The notes under the pieces are model-generated. The model saw nothing but the letters and a program-made list of their open reading frames with translations, ran no database searches and was not told where the DNA came from. Position numbers and translations under genes: made by a program. From assembly GCA_963817065.1 (NCBI GenBank), contig CAWFMO010000001.1:1364001-1428000 (forward strand): a stretch of 64,000 bases of DNA, read 5' to 3'. The stretch is from CAWFMO01 sp963817065 (GTDB taxonomy: Bacteria; Actinomycetota; Thermoleophilia; Solirubrobacterales; 70-9). Of the stretch, positions 42,845 to 51,308 are shown piece by piece (positions within the stretch are counted from its first letter, which is position 1; every line of letters starts with the position of its first letter).

Positions 42845-44124
42845 ATGCGCCTCGACGAGTGGCTGGCCCGCAGGGCAGAGGAGATTCCCGACCGCCCGGC
42901 GGTCGAAGCCGACGGGCGGCTGCTCTCCTACGCCGAGCTCGACGAGGCCGTTGGGCTCGCCGCCCACGAGCTCGCGAGGAACGGGGTCGGGGAGGGGGAG
43001 ACGGTCGCGGTCACCGCCCACGCGGGCCTCGGCTACGCGATCGAGCTCCACGCACTGAGCAGGCTCGGCGCGATCTCCTACCCGCTCGACCCTAGGCTCG
43101 CGGAGCCCGAGCTCGAGGCCGCACGGGCCGAGACCGAGCACCCGACCGGGGTAGATCCCTCCGAGGTCCAGTGCCGGATCCTGACCAGCGGGACGTCGGG
43201 GCTGCCGCGCCCGGTCGAGCTCACGCACGCCAACTTCCACTGGAGCGCGGTCGGCTCGGCGCTCAACCTCGGGGTCGAGCCCGACGATCGCTGGCTCTGC
43301 TGCCTGCCGCTCTTCCACGTCTCCGGGCTCTCGATCGTCGTCCGCTCGGCGATCTACGGCACGACCGCCGTCATCCACGACGGCTTCGACACCGACCGGG
43401 TCGCTGCCGCACTCGCCGACGAGCGGATCTCGCTCGTCTCGCTGGTCGGGACCCAGCTCTGCGGCTGCTCGAGGCGGGCGCCGAGCTCGCCGCCCCGCGC
43501 GCGATCCTGATCGGCGGCGGCCCGCTTCCGCCCGAGCTGCTCGCCGAGGCGATCGGCAGGGGGGCGAAGATCGTCCAGACCTACGGCCTGACCGAGGCCT
43601 GCTCCCAGGTCGCGACCCTCGCCCCGGCGAATGCGGAGCGCAAGCTCGGCTCGGCGGGGAGGCCGCTGCTCAGCGCCGAGGTCAGGGTCGACGACGAGGA
43701 GATCCTGGTCAGGGGCCCGACGGTCGCGCCGGCCTCGCTCGCCGCGGACGGCTGGCTCCACACCGGCGATCTCGGCCGCTTCGACGACGACGGCTTCCTC
43801 TACGTGACAGGGCGGCGCTCGGAGCTGATCGTCAGCGGGGGTGAGAACGTGATGCCGAGCGAGGTCGAAGAGGTGCTGCTGCGCCACCCGGCGGTCGCCG
43901 ACGCGGCGGTGCTCGGCCGCCCCGACCCCGAGTGGCAGGAAGCCGTGAGCGCGATCGTCGTGCTCCGCGACGGCGCCGAGGCCGGTCGTGACGAGCTGCT
44001 CGCCCATTGCGCGGAGTCGCTGGCCGCCTACAAGGTCCCGAAGAGCCTCCGTTTCGCTGCCTCGCTCCCACGCACCGCATCTGGAAAACTGCTGCGCAAC
44101 GAACTCGAAGGGGGAAACGAATGA
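42845..44124 (+). pseudogene. menE: o-succinylbenzoate-CoA ligase, interrupted by a one-base deletion
   Basis: Acyl-adenylate-forming ligase activating o-succinylbenzoate. The first part from ATG 42845 has YAELDEAVGLAAHELARNGV, RILTSGTSGLPRPVELTHANF (phosphate loop) and CCLPLFHVSGLSIVVRSAIYG. At about 43460 the frame shifts: ISLVSLVGTQL continues as RLLEAGAELAAPRAILIGGGPLPP in another frame, then YGLTEACSQVATL, WLHTGDLGRFDDDGFLYVTGR and the catalytic lysine in LPRTASGKLLRN. One missing base explains it. Both halves are intact, so a sequencing error is likely. Divergent from menB, completing the men set. Confidence 0.88.
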
Positions 44125-44610
44125 GGTTCAAGGCAGGGGTTGTGTTCACGTGCGCGCTCGCGATCGGGATCCTGGCGGCGCCGTGCGGCCGCGGCGCCCG
44201 TGAAGATCCAAGAGCAGACGTTCTTCGCAGGAGAGGCGCTCGACAGCGAAGGCCTCGTCGAGCGCATCACCTTCGTCGCCAACCCGCAGCCGAAGGGAGG
44301 GCTCAACGTGAAGATGCTCGAGCACACCAACAACTGCGCGCTGTTCAGCGAGGGGAGCTTCGCCAAGGTCGTCCGGGGGCGGTTCTCGATCGACGTCAGC
44401 TACGTCACCAACTCGACCTCGTCGGGCGGCGCGGTCTCCGGGGTCTTCAAGGGCAAGCGGCGGATCGAGGTCACAGCGCAGACGGCGCTCGGCCCGCTGT
44501 TCGTGGCGCCGGTGCCCCCGGCCACGACGCCAACGACCCCGCCGCCCACGTGCAACCGCACGGTCAGCCTCACTGCCCGGCAGGTCAAGCCGCCGAAGCG
44601 CTTCCGCTGA
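44121..44610 (+). pseudogene. small secreted protein, frameshifted in the signal peptide
   Basis: ATG 44121 overlaps the menE stop and encodes a signal peptide (MRFKAGVVFTCALAIGILAAP). At about 44184 the frame must shift to continue as AAAAPVKIQEQTFFAGEALDSEG, then VKMLEHTNNCALFSEGSFAKVVRGRFSIDVSYVTNSTSSGGAVSGVFKGKRRIEV, a Pro/Thr linker and NRTVSLTARQVKPPKRFR. Removing one T restores a single frame of about 160 residues with a normal signal peptidase site. Function unknown. As with gltX and menE, a base-calling error is the simplest cause. Confidence 0.6.
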
Positions 44611-44633
44611 GCCTCGCGCCGGTCCGCGTCGTC

Positions 44634-44639
44634 TAGCAT
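44634..44639 (+). promoter_or_regulatory. -10 box TAGCAT for ilvC
   Basis: TAGCAT lies ten bases before ATG 44650; no Shine-Dalgarno site is seen. Confidence 0.4.
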
Positions 44640-44649
44640 CACGCGCCGG

Positions 44650-45657
44650 ATGGCCGCCGACGACCCCGTAATCCACGAAGACGACGCCGACCTCTCCCAC
44701 CTCGAGGGGAAGACGGTCGCGATCCTCGGCTACGGCTCGCAGGGCCACGCCCACGCGCTGAACCTCAAGGACTCCGGCGTCGACGTCATCGTCGGGCTGC
44801 GGCCCGACTCGAAGTCGAAGCCCGAGGCCGAGGGCCACGGTCTCGAGGTCCTCGACGTCGCCGACGCGGCGAGCAAGGGCGACGTGGTGATGATCCTGCT
44901 CCCCGACGAGCGCCAGGCCGACATCTGGAACGAGGAGATCAAGGACGGGATCGCCGAGGGCAACCTGCTGATGTTCGCCCACGGCTTCGCGGTCCATTTC
45001 GGACAGATCGAGCCGCCCCCCGGCGTCGACGTCGGGATGGTCGCCCCGAAGGGCCCCGGGCACCTCGTGCGCCGCGAGTACGAGGCCGATCGCGGCGTGC
45101 CCTGCCTGATGGCGGTCCACGCCGACGAGAGCGGCAACGCCCGCGACCTCGTCCTCGCCTACGCGAAGGGGATCGGCGGCACCCGCACCGGCGTCATCGA
45201 GACGACCTTCAAGGACGAGTGCGAGACCGACCTCTTCGGCGAGCAGTCGGTGCTCTGCGGCGGCGCGACCGAGCTCGTCCGCGCCGGCTTCGAGACCCTG
45301 GTCGAGGCCGGCTACGACCCGCGGCTCGCCTACTTCGAGTGCCTCCACGAGCTCAAGCTGATCGTCGACCTGATGTACGAGAAGGGGATCCAGGGCATGC
45401 GCTACTCGATCTCCAACACGGCCGAGTACGGCGACATGACCCGCGGCCCGCGCGTGATCGGCGAGGAGACCCGCGCGGCGATGAAGAAGATCCTCGCCGA
45501 CATCCAGTCGGGCGAGTTCGCGAAGGAATGGATCGCCGAGAACAAGGCCGGGCACGAGAACTTCGACCGCCTGCGCGAGGAAGGCGCCGACCACGAGGTC
45601 GAGAAGGTCGGCAAGGACCTGCGCTCGATGATGCCCTGGATCGAGACCGAGTTCTAG
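44650..45657 (+). CDS. ilvC: ketol-acid reductoisomerase
   Basis: Second enzyme of branched-chain amino acid synthesis: magnesium-dependent alkyl migration and NADPH reduction. 335 residues, class I. VAILGYGSQGHAHALNLKDSG is the Rossmann motif, and VGLRPDSKS contains the Arg/Ser residues that favour NADPH. PKGPGHLVRREYEADRG and DLFGEQSVLCGG hold metal ligands, and the knotted C-terminal domain has YFECLHELKLIVDLMYEKG and SISNTAEYGD. The stop overlaps the GTG of the next gene by one base. Confidence 0.96.
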   Translation: MAADDPVIHEDDADLSHLEGKTVAILGYGSQGHAHALNLKDSGVDVIVGLRPDSKSKPEAEGHGLEVLDVADAASKGDVVMILLPDERQADIWNEEIKDGIAEGNLLMFAHGFAVHFGQIEPPPGVDVGMVAPKGPGHLVRREYEADRGVPCLMAVHADESGNARDLVLAYAKGIGGTRTGVIETTFKDECETDLFGEQSVLCGGATELVRAGFETLVEAGYDPRLAYFECLHELKLIVDLMYEKGIQGMRYSISNTAEYGDMTRGPRVIGEETRAAMKKILADIQSGEFAKEWIAENKAGHENFDRLREEGADHEVEKVGKDLRSMMPWIETEF

Positions 45658-46190
45658 TGGCGGCTCCGGAGGTCGTCCTCGAAGGCGGCTCCGACTCGCG
45701 GGCCAGGGTCCAAGACCCGGGCCTGCTCGCGCTCTGGCACGTCATCACGCTCGGGATCTACAACTGGTTCTGGTACTACCGGATCAACCGCGAGCTCCGC
45801 GACTTCGGCCGCGCCCGAGGCGACGAGCAGCTCGCGAAGACCAGCCCGGGGCTCTCCCTGCTCGCCGTCACGCTCGGCGTGTTGCTGATCGTCCCGCCGT
45901 TCGTCTCCTGGTGGAAGTGCACCGTCCGCGTCCAGCGGGCCCAGGAGCAGTCCGGCGGCCAACCGGTCAGCGGCTGGCTTATCGGGATCCTCTGCGGCTT
46001 CGGCGTCTTCACCGGGTTTGCATGGCTCGCGATCCCGTCGATCATCCAGGACCACCTGAACCGGATCTGGAAGCAGCTCCCGGCGGCCGGGGAGGGGATG
46101 TCCGACGCCGGCATCGCCTCTTCGAGCCCGGCGCCCGCGGGCGGCGCGCCGCTCGACGCGCCGCCGCCGAATCCGTCAGATCGGCGCTAG
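45657..46190 (+). CDS. DUF4234 membrane protein
   Basis: A 177-residue protein with DUF4234 features: LLALWHVITLGIYNWFWYYRINRELRDFGRARG, then SLLAVTLGVLLIVPPFVSWWKCTVRVQRAQ and a third and fourth helix (GWLIGILCGFGVFTGFAWLAIPSIIQDHLNRIWK). The C-terminal 30 residues are low-complexity Ala/Pro/Ser. GTG start inside TAGTG, overlapping the ilvC stop, so translation is coupled. Function unknown. Confidence 0.8.
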   Translation: MAAPEVVLEGGSDSRARVQDPGLLALWHVITLGIYNWFWYYRINRELRDFGRARGDEQLAKTSPGLSLLAVTLGVLLIVPPFVSWWKCTVRVQRAQEQSGGQPVSGWLIGILCGFGVFTGFAWLAIPSIIQDHLNRIWKQLPAAGEGMSDAGIASSSPAPAGGAPLDAPPPNPSDRR

Positions 46191-46208
46191 CCGAGCCGCT
46201 CAGCGATC

Positions 46209-47087
46209 GTGTCAGGCGCGAGCCAGCAACCGGCGGCCGGCTGGTATCCCGATCCGGCCGACGAGACGCGGATTCGCTACTGGGACGGCACGGCGTGGAC
46301 GGGCTTCGGCGGCCCCGCCGACGGGCCGACGCCCCCGGACCCAGGGGGCTCTCGAAAATGGACGCCGGCGCCGAAGACACTGCGTTCGATCACCTGGGCG
46401 CCGCTCCTCGTCCTCGCGATCGCGATCGTCGTCTCGATCCTCAACGGCATCTCCGCCCTCGCCTACGCCGACGCGATCGACACCACCCTCGACGGCGGCG
46501 AGCTGACTCTCGAGGAGGCCTACGACGCCGAGGACTTCTTCGCGATCACGGGGTTCGTCTACCTCGTCGCGGTGATCGGCGGCGCGGTCGGGTTCATCGC
46601 CTGGTTCCGCCGCGGCTATCGGAACGTCGAAGCGCTGGGCATTCGCCCGCTCCGCTACGGGACGGGCTGGTCGATCGGCTCCTGGTTCGTCCCGATCCTC
46701 AACCTCTTCCGGCCGAAGCAGATCGCGAACGACATCTGGCGCAGCGGCGACCCGGCCGCCGCCGGCAATCCCGGCTGGTCGAGCCTGCCCGTCTCCTCGC
46801 TCGTGCACTGGTGGTGGGCCGTGTGGATCCTGCTCACCGTGCTCGGCGGGGCGGCGTCCGCCGCGATCAACGTCGACCCCGTGCTCAGCGACGCCGCGCT
46901 CGCGCCCGGGCTGTCCCCAGGCGCTCGGGACGAGCTCGAGACCGAGCACGTCGCGGCGATCCTCTACGCCGTCTCTGCGCTGGTCGAGATCGCCAGCGCC
47001 GTGCTCGCGATCGCGTTCGTGACCAGGACCAGCGATCGGCAGGATCAGCGAATCGCCGAGGCGGGCGCTCGGCCGTCCGAGGACTAG
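46209..47087 (+). CDS. DUF2510-DUF4328 membrane protein
   Basis: A 292-residue protein. The N-terminus is a DUF2510 module (AAGWYPDPADETRIRYWDGTAWTG), a short extracytoplasmic or linker unit common in actinobacteria. A DUF4328 domain of four helices follows: SITWAPLLVLAIAIVVSIL, FFAITGFVYLVAVIGGAVGFIAWFRRGYRN, YGTGWSIGSWFVPILNLFRPKQIANDIWRSG, WWAVWILLTVLGGAAS. GTG start. Function unknown; it follows another DUF membrane protein, so the two may be one transcript with ilvC. Confidence 0.82.
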   Translation: MSGASQQPAAGWYPDPADETRIRYWDGTAWTGFGGPADGPTPPDPGGSRKWTPAPKTLRSITWAPLLVLAIAIVVSILNGISALAYADAIDTTLDGGELTLEEAYDAEDFFAITGFVYLVAVIGGAVGFIAWFRRGYRNVEALGIRPLRYGTGWSIGSWFVPILNLFRPKQIANDIWRSGDPAAAGNPGWSSLPVSSLVHWWWAVWILLTVLGGAASAAINVDPVLSDAALAPGLSPGARDELETEHVAAILYAVSALVEIASAVLAIAFVTRTSDRQDQRIAEAGARPSED

Positions 47088-47479
47088 CCCTCGGGGACGT
47101 CGCGGCCGTCGCGGCCGACGTAGCCGCCCTTGGCCCCGACGACGACGTAGATCGCGTCCTCGGAGTCGCTCAGGTTCTTGACCTTGCGCGGGGTGGGGGC
47201 GGACACCCGCGCCGCCCCTCCCTCGGCGAGCTCGTGGCTCGAGCCGTCGCCGAAGCCGATCTCGATCCGGCCACGGTGCAGGAAGTAGAGCTCCTCCTGC
47301 TCGTCGTGGAAGTGGGAGGGGGTCTCGTAGCCGGGCGGGAGGACGATCGCGTTGACGCCGAACTCCTCGACCCCGAGCTCGCGCCGCAGCTTGCGAAACC
47401 CGTGGCCCTCGCCGAGGGCGTCGAGGTCGGGGGCGACGGCATAGCCGTCGCCCCTCGCGACCTCGGATCCCTCAGACAT
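47084..47479 (-). CDS. cupin-domain protein
   Basis: A 131-residue single-domain cupin. LPPGYETPSHFHDEQEELYFLHRGRIEIGFGDG is the first cupin motif with the His-x-His and Glu metal ligands; ELAEGGAARVSAPTPRKVKNLSDSEDAIYVVVG is the second, though its usual His is replaced. It may bind a metal and a small ligand, but the substrate cannot be told. The stop overlaps that of the convergent DUF4328 gene. It follows the DUF4389 gene on the same strand. Confidence 0.8.
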   Translation of the reverse strand: MSEGSEVARGDGYAVAPDLDALGEGHGFRKLRRELGVEEFGVNAIVLPPGYETPSHFHDEQEELYFLHRGRIEIGFGDGSSHELAEGGAARVSAPTPRKVKNLSDSEDAIYVVVGAKGGYVGRDGRDVPEG

Positions 47480-47497
47480 GCGGCTTCGCCTTCGCCG

Positions 47498-48121
47498 CTA
47501 CTCGACGCGCTCGCGGGTACCGGACTCGATCCGGCCCGCCGTCGCGCCGGTGCCCTCGTCGGAGAACGGCGGCCAGTCCTCGGTCAGCAGCAGGAAGTAG
47601 CCGCCGGCCCGGGTGCTGTAGGCGAGGCCCTGGCGCAGCGGGTTCGCGAGCCCTTCCGGCAGCTTGCCGGTGAACAGGATCGCGAACCAGGCGATCAGGG
47701 TGACGACCGCGACGATGATGCCCCAGACGAACGCCAGCAGATAGACGGGAATCCCGAAGATCATCCGCAGCCCGGTCTTCAGCCGGTCGTAGGCGCCGAG
47801 CGGCTCAGGGATGCCGACCCTGATCGGGTAGGCCGGGTCGTCGTCGCCGTTGAACGCCGGGTAGTCGTCGACCGCGAGGTACGCGTATGCGTTCGCGCGC
47901 GCGTTGATCCGGAGCGCCTTGCCCATGAAGTCGTAGAGCCCCTCCGGGTAGCGCCCGGTGAAGACGATCGAGAACCAGGCGACGATCGAGCCGAAGAACG
48001 CGCCGATCCCGTAGATCGCCGCGACGATCAGAATCGGTATCGAGGTGAAGTAGCGAAAGAACGTCGTCAGCCGGTTGCGCCCCTCGAGGGGGATGTCGGC
48101 TTCGAAGCTGATCGGGTACAT
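47498..48121 (-). CDS. DUF4389 membrane protein
   Basis: A 207-residue protein with two copies of the DUF4389 unit: a pair of helices then FTGRYPEGLYDFMGKALRINARANAYAYLAVDDYPAF, and again FTGKLPEGLANPLRQGLAYSTRAGGYFLLLTEDWPPF. Opening RNRLTTFFRYFTSIPILIVAAIYGIGAFF is typical. ATG 48121 follows GGAGGAGA at three bases. Function unknown. Confidence 0.82.
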   Translation of the reverse strand: MYPISFEADIPLEGRNRLTTFFRYFTSIPILIVAAIYGIGAFFGSIVAWFSIVFTGRYPEGLYDFMGKALRINARANAYAYLAVDDYPAFNGDDDPAYPIRVGIPEPLGAYDRLKTGLRMIFGIPVYLLAFVWGIIVAVVTLIAWFAILFTGKLPEGLANPLRQGLAYSTRAGGYFLLLTEDWPPFSDEGTGATAGRIESGTRERVE

Positions 48122-48199
48122 ATGTCTCCTCCGGAGTAGTTCGGGGTCTCTCCTGTCCAGACTGCGTCGCCCGATACCCCAGGACTCGGGTGCGCGAAC

Positions 48200-48238
48200 G
48201 CAGGCTATACCTGCGGGTCGCCGGAAGTCCGGCCCGAC
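48200..48238. other. two adjacent small hairpins ahead of serC
   Basis: GCAGG-CTATA-CCTGC (48200-48214) and GTCG-CCGG-AAGT-CCGG-CC-CGAC (48217-48238) lie in the 172-base divergent gap between the DUF4389 gene and serC. They could be operator or leader structure; nothing further can be said. A TACCCT box follows at 48277. Confidence 0.3.
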
Positions 48239-48276
48239 GCTGGTAATCCCGGCCCGGCCCCGACGCGCGGCGGCAC

Positions 48277-48282
48277 TACCCT
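48277..48282 (+). promoter_or_regulatory. -10 box TACCCT for serC
   Basis: TACCCT lies eleven bases before ATG 48294. Confidence 0.35.
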
Positions 48283-48293
48283 TCTCAACCCCG

Positions 48294-49427
48294 ATGACGA
48301 CGACGATGACCCGCATACCCGATCAACTCAAGCCCGCCGACGGCAGGTTCGGCTGCGGGCCCTCGAAGGTGCGCCCCGAGGCGCTCGCGGTTCTCGCGCG
48401 ACAGGGTGACCTGCTCGGAACCTCGCACCGCCAGAAGCCGGTCCGCGACCTGGTCGCGCGCGTCCGCGGCGGCCTCACCGAGCTCTTCTCGCTGCCCGAG
48501 GGCTACGAGGTCGCGCTCGGCAACGGCGGCTCGACCGCGTTCTGGGAGTCAGCCGCGGTCTGGCTCGTCCGCGAGCGCGCGCTGCATCTCACCTACGGAG
48601 AGTTCTCGGGCAAGTTCGCGAAGGCGACCGCCGCGGCGCCCTTCCTCGCCGATCCGATCGTGATCGAGGGCGAGCCCGGCGACGCGCCCGCGCCGGCGAG
48701 CGACCCCGGCGCCGACGCGATCGCCTGGGCGCACAACGAGACCTCGACCGGGGTCATGCTCGACGTCGCCCGCCCCGAGGACTCCGACGGCAAGCTCGTC
48801 CTGATCGACGGCACCTCCGGCGCCGGCGGGTTGCCGCTCGACGCGAGCCAGGCCGACGCCTACTACTTCGCCCCCCAGAAGGCCTTCGGCGCCGAGGGCG
48901 GCCTCTGGCTGGCGCTGCTCAGCCCGGCGGCGATCGAGCGGATCGAGGAGCTCGACGGCGCCGAGCGCTGGAAGCCGGCCTTCCTCTCGCTCGCCCTGGC
49001 GCTCGAGAACTCGCGCAAGGAGCAGACCTACAACACGCCGGCGCTGTCGTCGCTGATCCTGCTCGCCGAGCAGATCGAGTGGATGCTCGACGGCGGCGGG
49101 CTCGACTTCGCGGTCGGGCGCTCGCGCGCCAGCTCTGAGCACCTCTACGGCTGGGCCGAGGGCTCGGAGTTCGCGACCCCGTTCGTCGCCGACCCCGCCA
49201 AGCGCTCGCTGGTCGTCGGGACGATCGACTTCGACGACTCGGTCGACGCCGCCGCCGTCGCCGCGACGCTGCGCGCCAACGGGATCGTCGACACCGAGCC
49301 GTATCGCAAGCTCGGCCGCAACCAGCTCCGGATCGGGATGTTCCCCGCCGTCGATCCCCCCGACGTCGAGGCGCTGACCTCGTGCATCGACTGGGTGATC
49401 GAGAACGTCGAGGAGGCGCGCAAGTGA
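48294..49427 (+). CDS. serC: phosphoserine aminotransferase
   Basis: PLP enzyme that makes 3-phosphoserine from 3-phosphohydroxypyruvate and glutamate. 377 residues of the actinobacterial type: DGRFGCGPSKVRPEAL, LGTSHRQKPVRDLVARVRGGL, GNGGSTAFWESA, WAHNETSTGV, IDGTSGAGGLP and AYYFAPQKAFGAEGGLW with the PLP lysine, then KEQTYNTPALSSL. Two ATGs four codons apart (48294 and 48306) are both possible starts. serA overlaps its stop by four bases, so the two form an operon. Confidence 0.94.
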   Translation: MTTTMTRIPDQLKPADGRFGCGPSKVRPEALAVLARQGDLLGTSHRQKPVRDLVARVRGGLTELFSLPEGYEVALGNGGSTAFWESAAVWLVRERALHLTYGEFSGKFAKATAAAPFLADPIVIEGEPGDAPAPASDPGADAIAWAHNETSTGVMLDVARPEDSDGKLVLIDGTSGAGGLPLDASQADAYYFAPQKAFGAEGGLWLALLSPAAIERIEELDGAERWKPAFLSLALALENSRKEQTYNTPALSSLILLAEQIEWMLDGGGLDFAVGRSRASSEHLYGWAEGSEFATPFVADPAKRSLVVGTIDFDDSVDAAAVAATLRANGIVDTEPYRKLGRNQLRIGMFPAVDPPDVEALTSCIDWVIENVEEARK

Positions 49428-51004
49428 AGGTCCTCGTCAAAGAGAAGATCGCCGACGCCGGGATCGAGCTGCTGCGCGAGAACTTCGAGGTCGAGCTCGG
49501 GGTCGACTGGGACGAGGCCGAGCTCGAGAAGCGGATCGGCGAGTTCGACGCGATCCTGATCCGCTCGGGCACCCAGCTGACCGCGGAGCTGATCGACAAG
49601 GCCGACAACATGAAGGCCGTCGGCCGCGCCGGGACCGGGGTCGACAACGTCGACCTCGAGGCGGCGACGCGGCGCGGGATCATCGTCGCCAACGCGCCCG
49701 AGGCCAACTCGATCGCCGCCGCCGAGCAGACGATCGCGCTGATGCTCGCGCTCTGCCGCAACATCCCCCAGGCCCACGCCTCGCTCGCCGCAGGGGAGTG
49801 GGAGCGCGCGAAGTTCAAGGGCACCGAGCTCTACGGCAAGACGCTCGGCGTCGCCGGCTTCGGCCGCATCGGCCAGCTCGTCGCGAAGCGCGCCCAGTCG
49901 TTCGAGATGGAGGTGATCGGCTTCGACAAGTTCGTCACCCCGGAGCGCTTCCGCGAGCTCGGCGTCGAGGGCGCCGAGACCCCCGAGGAGCTCTTCGAGC
50001 GCTCCGACTTCATCTCGCTGCATCTGCCTAAGACCCCGGAGACGATCGGCTGGATCGACGAAGACGCGATCGCGAAGATGCGCGACGGCGCGCGGATCGT
50101 CAACTGCGCACGCGGCGAGCTCGTCGACCTCGATGCGCTCGACGCCGGGATCGAGTCCGGGAAGCTCGGGGGCGCCGCGCTCGACGTCTTTCCCTCCGAG
50201 CCGCCCGAGCCGCACCCGCTGTTCAAGCGCGAGAACGTAGTCGTCACGCCGCACCTCGGCGCCTCGACCGCCGAGGCCCAGGACCGCGCGGGAGTCGTCA
50301 CCGCCGAGCAGGTCACCGCCGCGCTCACCAACGGCGTCGTCTCCTACGCGGTCAACATCGGCGCCGTGCGCCCCGAGCAGATGGAGGCGCTGGCGCCGTT
50401 CGTTCCGCTCGCCGAGAAGCTCGGACGGCTCGCCGAGGGGCTCGCCGAGGGCGGGGTCACCGACGTCCAGGTCGAGTTCCGCGGCCGGCTCGCCGAGCAG
50501 GACACGCGCCTGCTCGGGATCGCGGTGCTCTCCGGGATCCTGGCCGGCCACACCGAGGAGCAGGTCAACCTCGTCAACGCCCCGGCGCTCGCCGAGGAGC
50601 GCGGCATCGGCCTCGCCGAGTCGAGCGCCAAGGCGAGCGAGGACTTCACCGATCTGGTCACGGTCCGCGTCAGCTCCGGGGGCGAAGAGGTCGAGGTCGC
50701 CGGTACCGCCGTCGGCCCCCAGCACCTGCCGTACCTGGTCGGGGTCTGGGGCGAGAGCTTCTACCTGCCCTTCGCAGAGCACCTTGTGATCCTCCGCTAC
50801 AGCGACCGGCCGGGGATGATCGGCACGGTCGGCACCGCGTTCGGCGAGCAGGGAGTCAACATCGTCTCGGCCGCCGTCGGCGCCGCGCCCGACGGCGAGC
50901 GCGCCGTGATGGCGCTGACCACGGACGCCCCCGTGCGCGAGGACACGATCGCCAAGATCCTCGAGCTCGACGGCTTCGACGTCGGCCGAGCGGTCGACCT
51001 CTAG
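49424..51004 (+). CDS. serA: D-3-phosphoglycerate dehydrogenase
   Basis: NAD-dependent first enzyme of serine synthesis. 526 residues, the long type: catalytic and NAD domain with AGTGVDNVDLEAATRRG, VAGFGRIGQLVAKRAQ, INLHLP-type ISLHLPKTPETIGWID, NCARGELVD (catalytic Arg), DVFPSEPPEPHPLF (Glu) and VTPHLGASTAEAQ (His); then the intervening ASB domain (QDTRLLGIAVLSGILAG) and a C-terminal ACT domain (YSDRPGMIGTVGTAFGEQGVNI) for serine feedback. GTG start in a GTGA overlap with serC. Confidence 0.96.
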   Translation: MKVLVKEKIADAGIELLRENFEVELGVDWDEAELEKRIGEFDAILIRSGTQLTAELIDKADNMKAVGRAGTGVDNVDLEAATRRGIIVANAPEANSIAAAEQTIALMLALCRNIPQAHASLAAGEWERAKFKGTELYGKTLGVAGFGRIGQLVAKRAQSFEMEVIGFDKFVTPERFRELGVEGAETPEELFERSDFISLHLPKTPETIGWIDEDAIAKMRDGARIVNCARGELVDLDALDAGIESGKLGGAALDVFPSEPPEPHPLFKRENVVVTPHLGASTAEAQDRAGVVTAEQVTAALTNGVVSYAVNIGAVRPEQMEALAPFVPLAEKLGRLAEGLAEGGVTDVQVEFRGRLAEQDTRLLGIAVLSGILAGHTEEQVNLVNAPALAEERGIGLAESSAKASEDFTDLVTVRVSSGGEEVEVAGTAVGPQHLPYLVGVWGESFYLPFAEHLVILRYSDRPGMIGTVGTAFGEQGVNIVSAAVGAAPDGERAVMALTTDAPVREDTIAKILELDGFDVGRAVDL

Positions 51005-51008
51005 CCGG

Positions 51009-51299
51009 GTGCTCGAGAGCGCTCGCGCCCGCGAAGTCCTGCGACGCGCGCGCTCGGTCCGGCCGGGCTTCGTCGCGACCTACGGCGATCTCTGCCCAGA
51101 GGCGCCGCGGTTCGCCGGCCTCGTGATGGCCAAGTGCGACGACCCCGGCCTCGCCTGGTACCGGATCGTGCGCGCCGACGGGTCGCTGTCGCAGGGCCGC
51201 CGCCAGCGCCGCGAGCTCGAGGCCGAAGGGGTGCCGTTCCGCGGCGCGCGCGTCGACATGGACGTCGCCTGGATGCCGGTGCGCGAAGCCGTCGACTAA
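51009..51299 (+). CDS. alkyltransferase-like protein (Cys-less MGMT DNA-binding domain)
   Basis: A 96-residue protein matching the DNA-binding domain of O6-alkylguanine-DNA alkyltransferase: VRPGFVATYGDLCPEAPRF, LAWYRIVRADGSLS, QRRELEAEGVPFRGARVDM. The alkyl-accepting Pro-Cys-His-Arg motif is replaced by Ala-Trp-Tyr-Arg, so it cannot accept an alkyl group. Such alkyltransferase-like proteins flag alkylated guanine for nucleotide-excision repair. GTG start four bases after serA. The helix-turn-helix region is shorter than usual. Confidence 0.78.
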   Translation: MLESARAREVLRRARSVRPGFVATYGDLCPEAPRFAGLVMAKCDDPGLAWYRIVRADGSLSQGRRQRRELEAEGVPFRGARVDMDVAWMPVREAVD

Positions 51300-51302
51300 G
51301 GT
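51297..51302 (+). promoter_or_regulatory. -10 box TAAGGT, leaderless type
   Basis: TAAGGT, six bases, then ATG 51309; the box overlaps the stop codon of the previous gene. Confidence 0.4.
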
Positions 51303-51308
51303 CGGACG

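Noticed and set aside
42825..42845. TTG 42845 as menB start
   Set aside because: It would overlap the menE start on the other strand and run through the GATAAT box; GTG 42824 fits the leaderless pattern.
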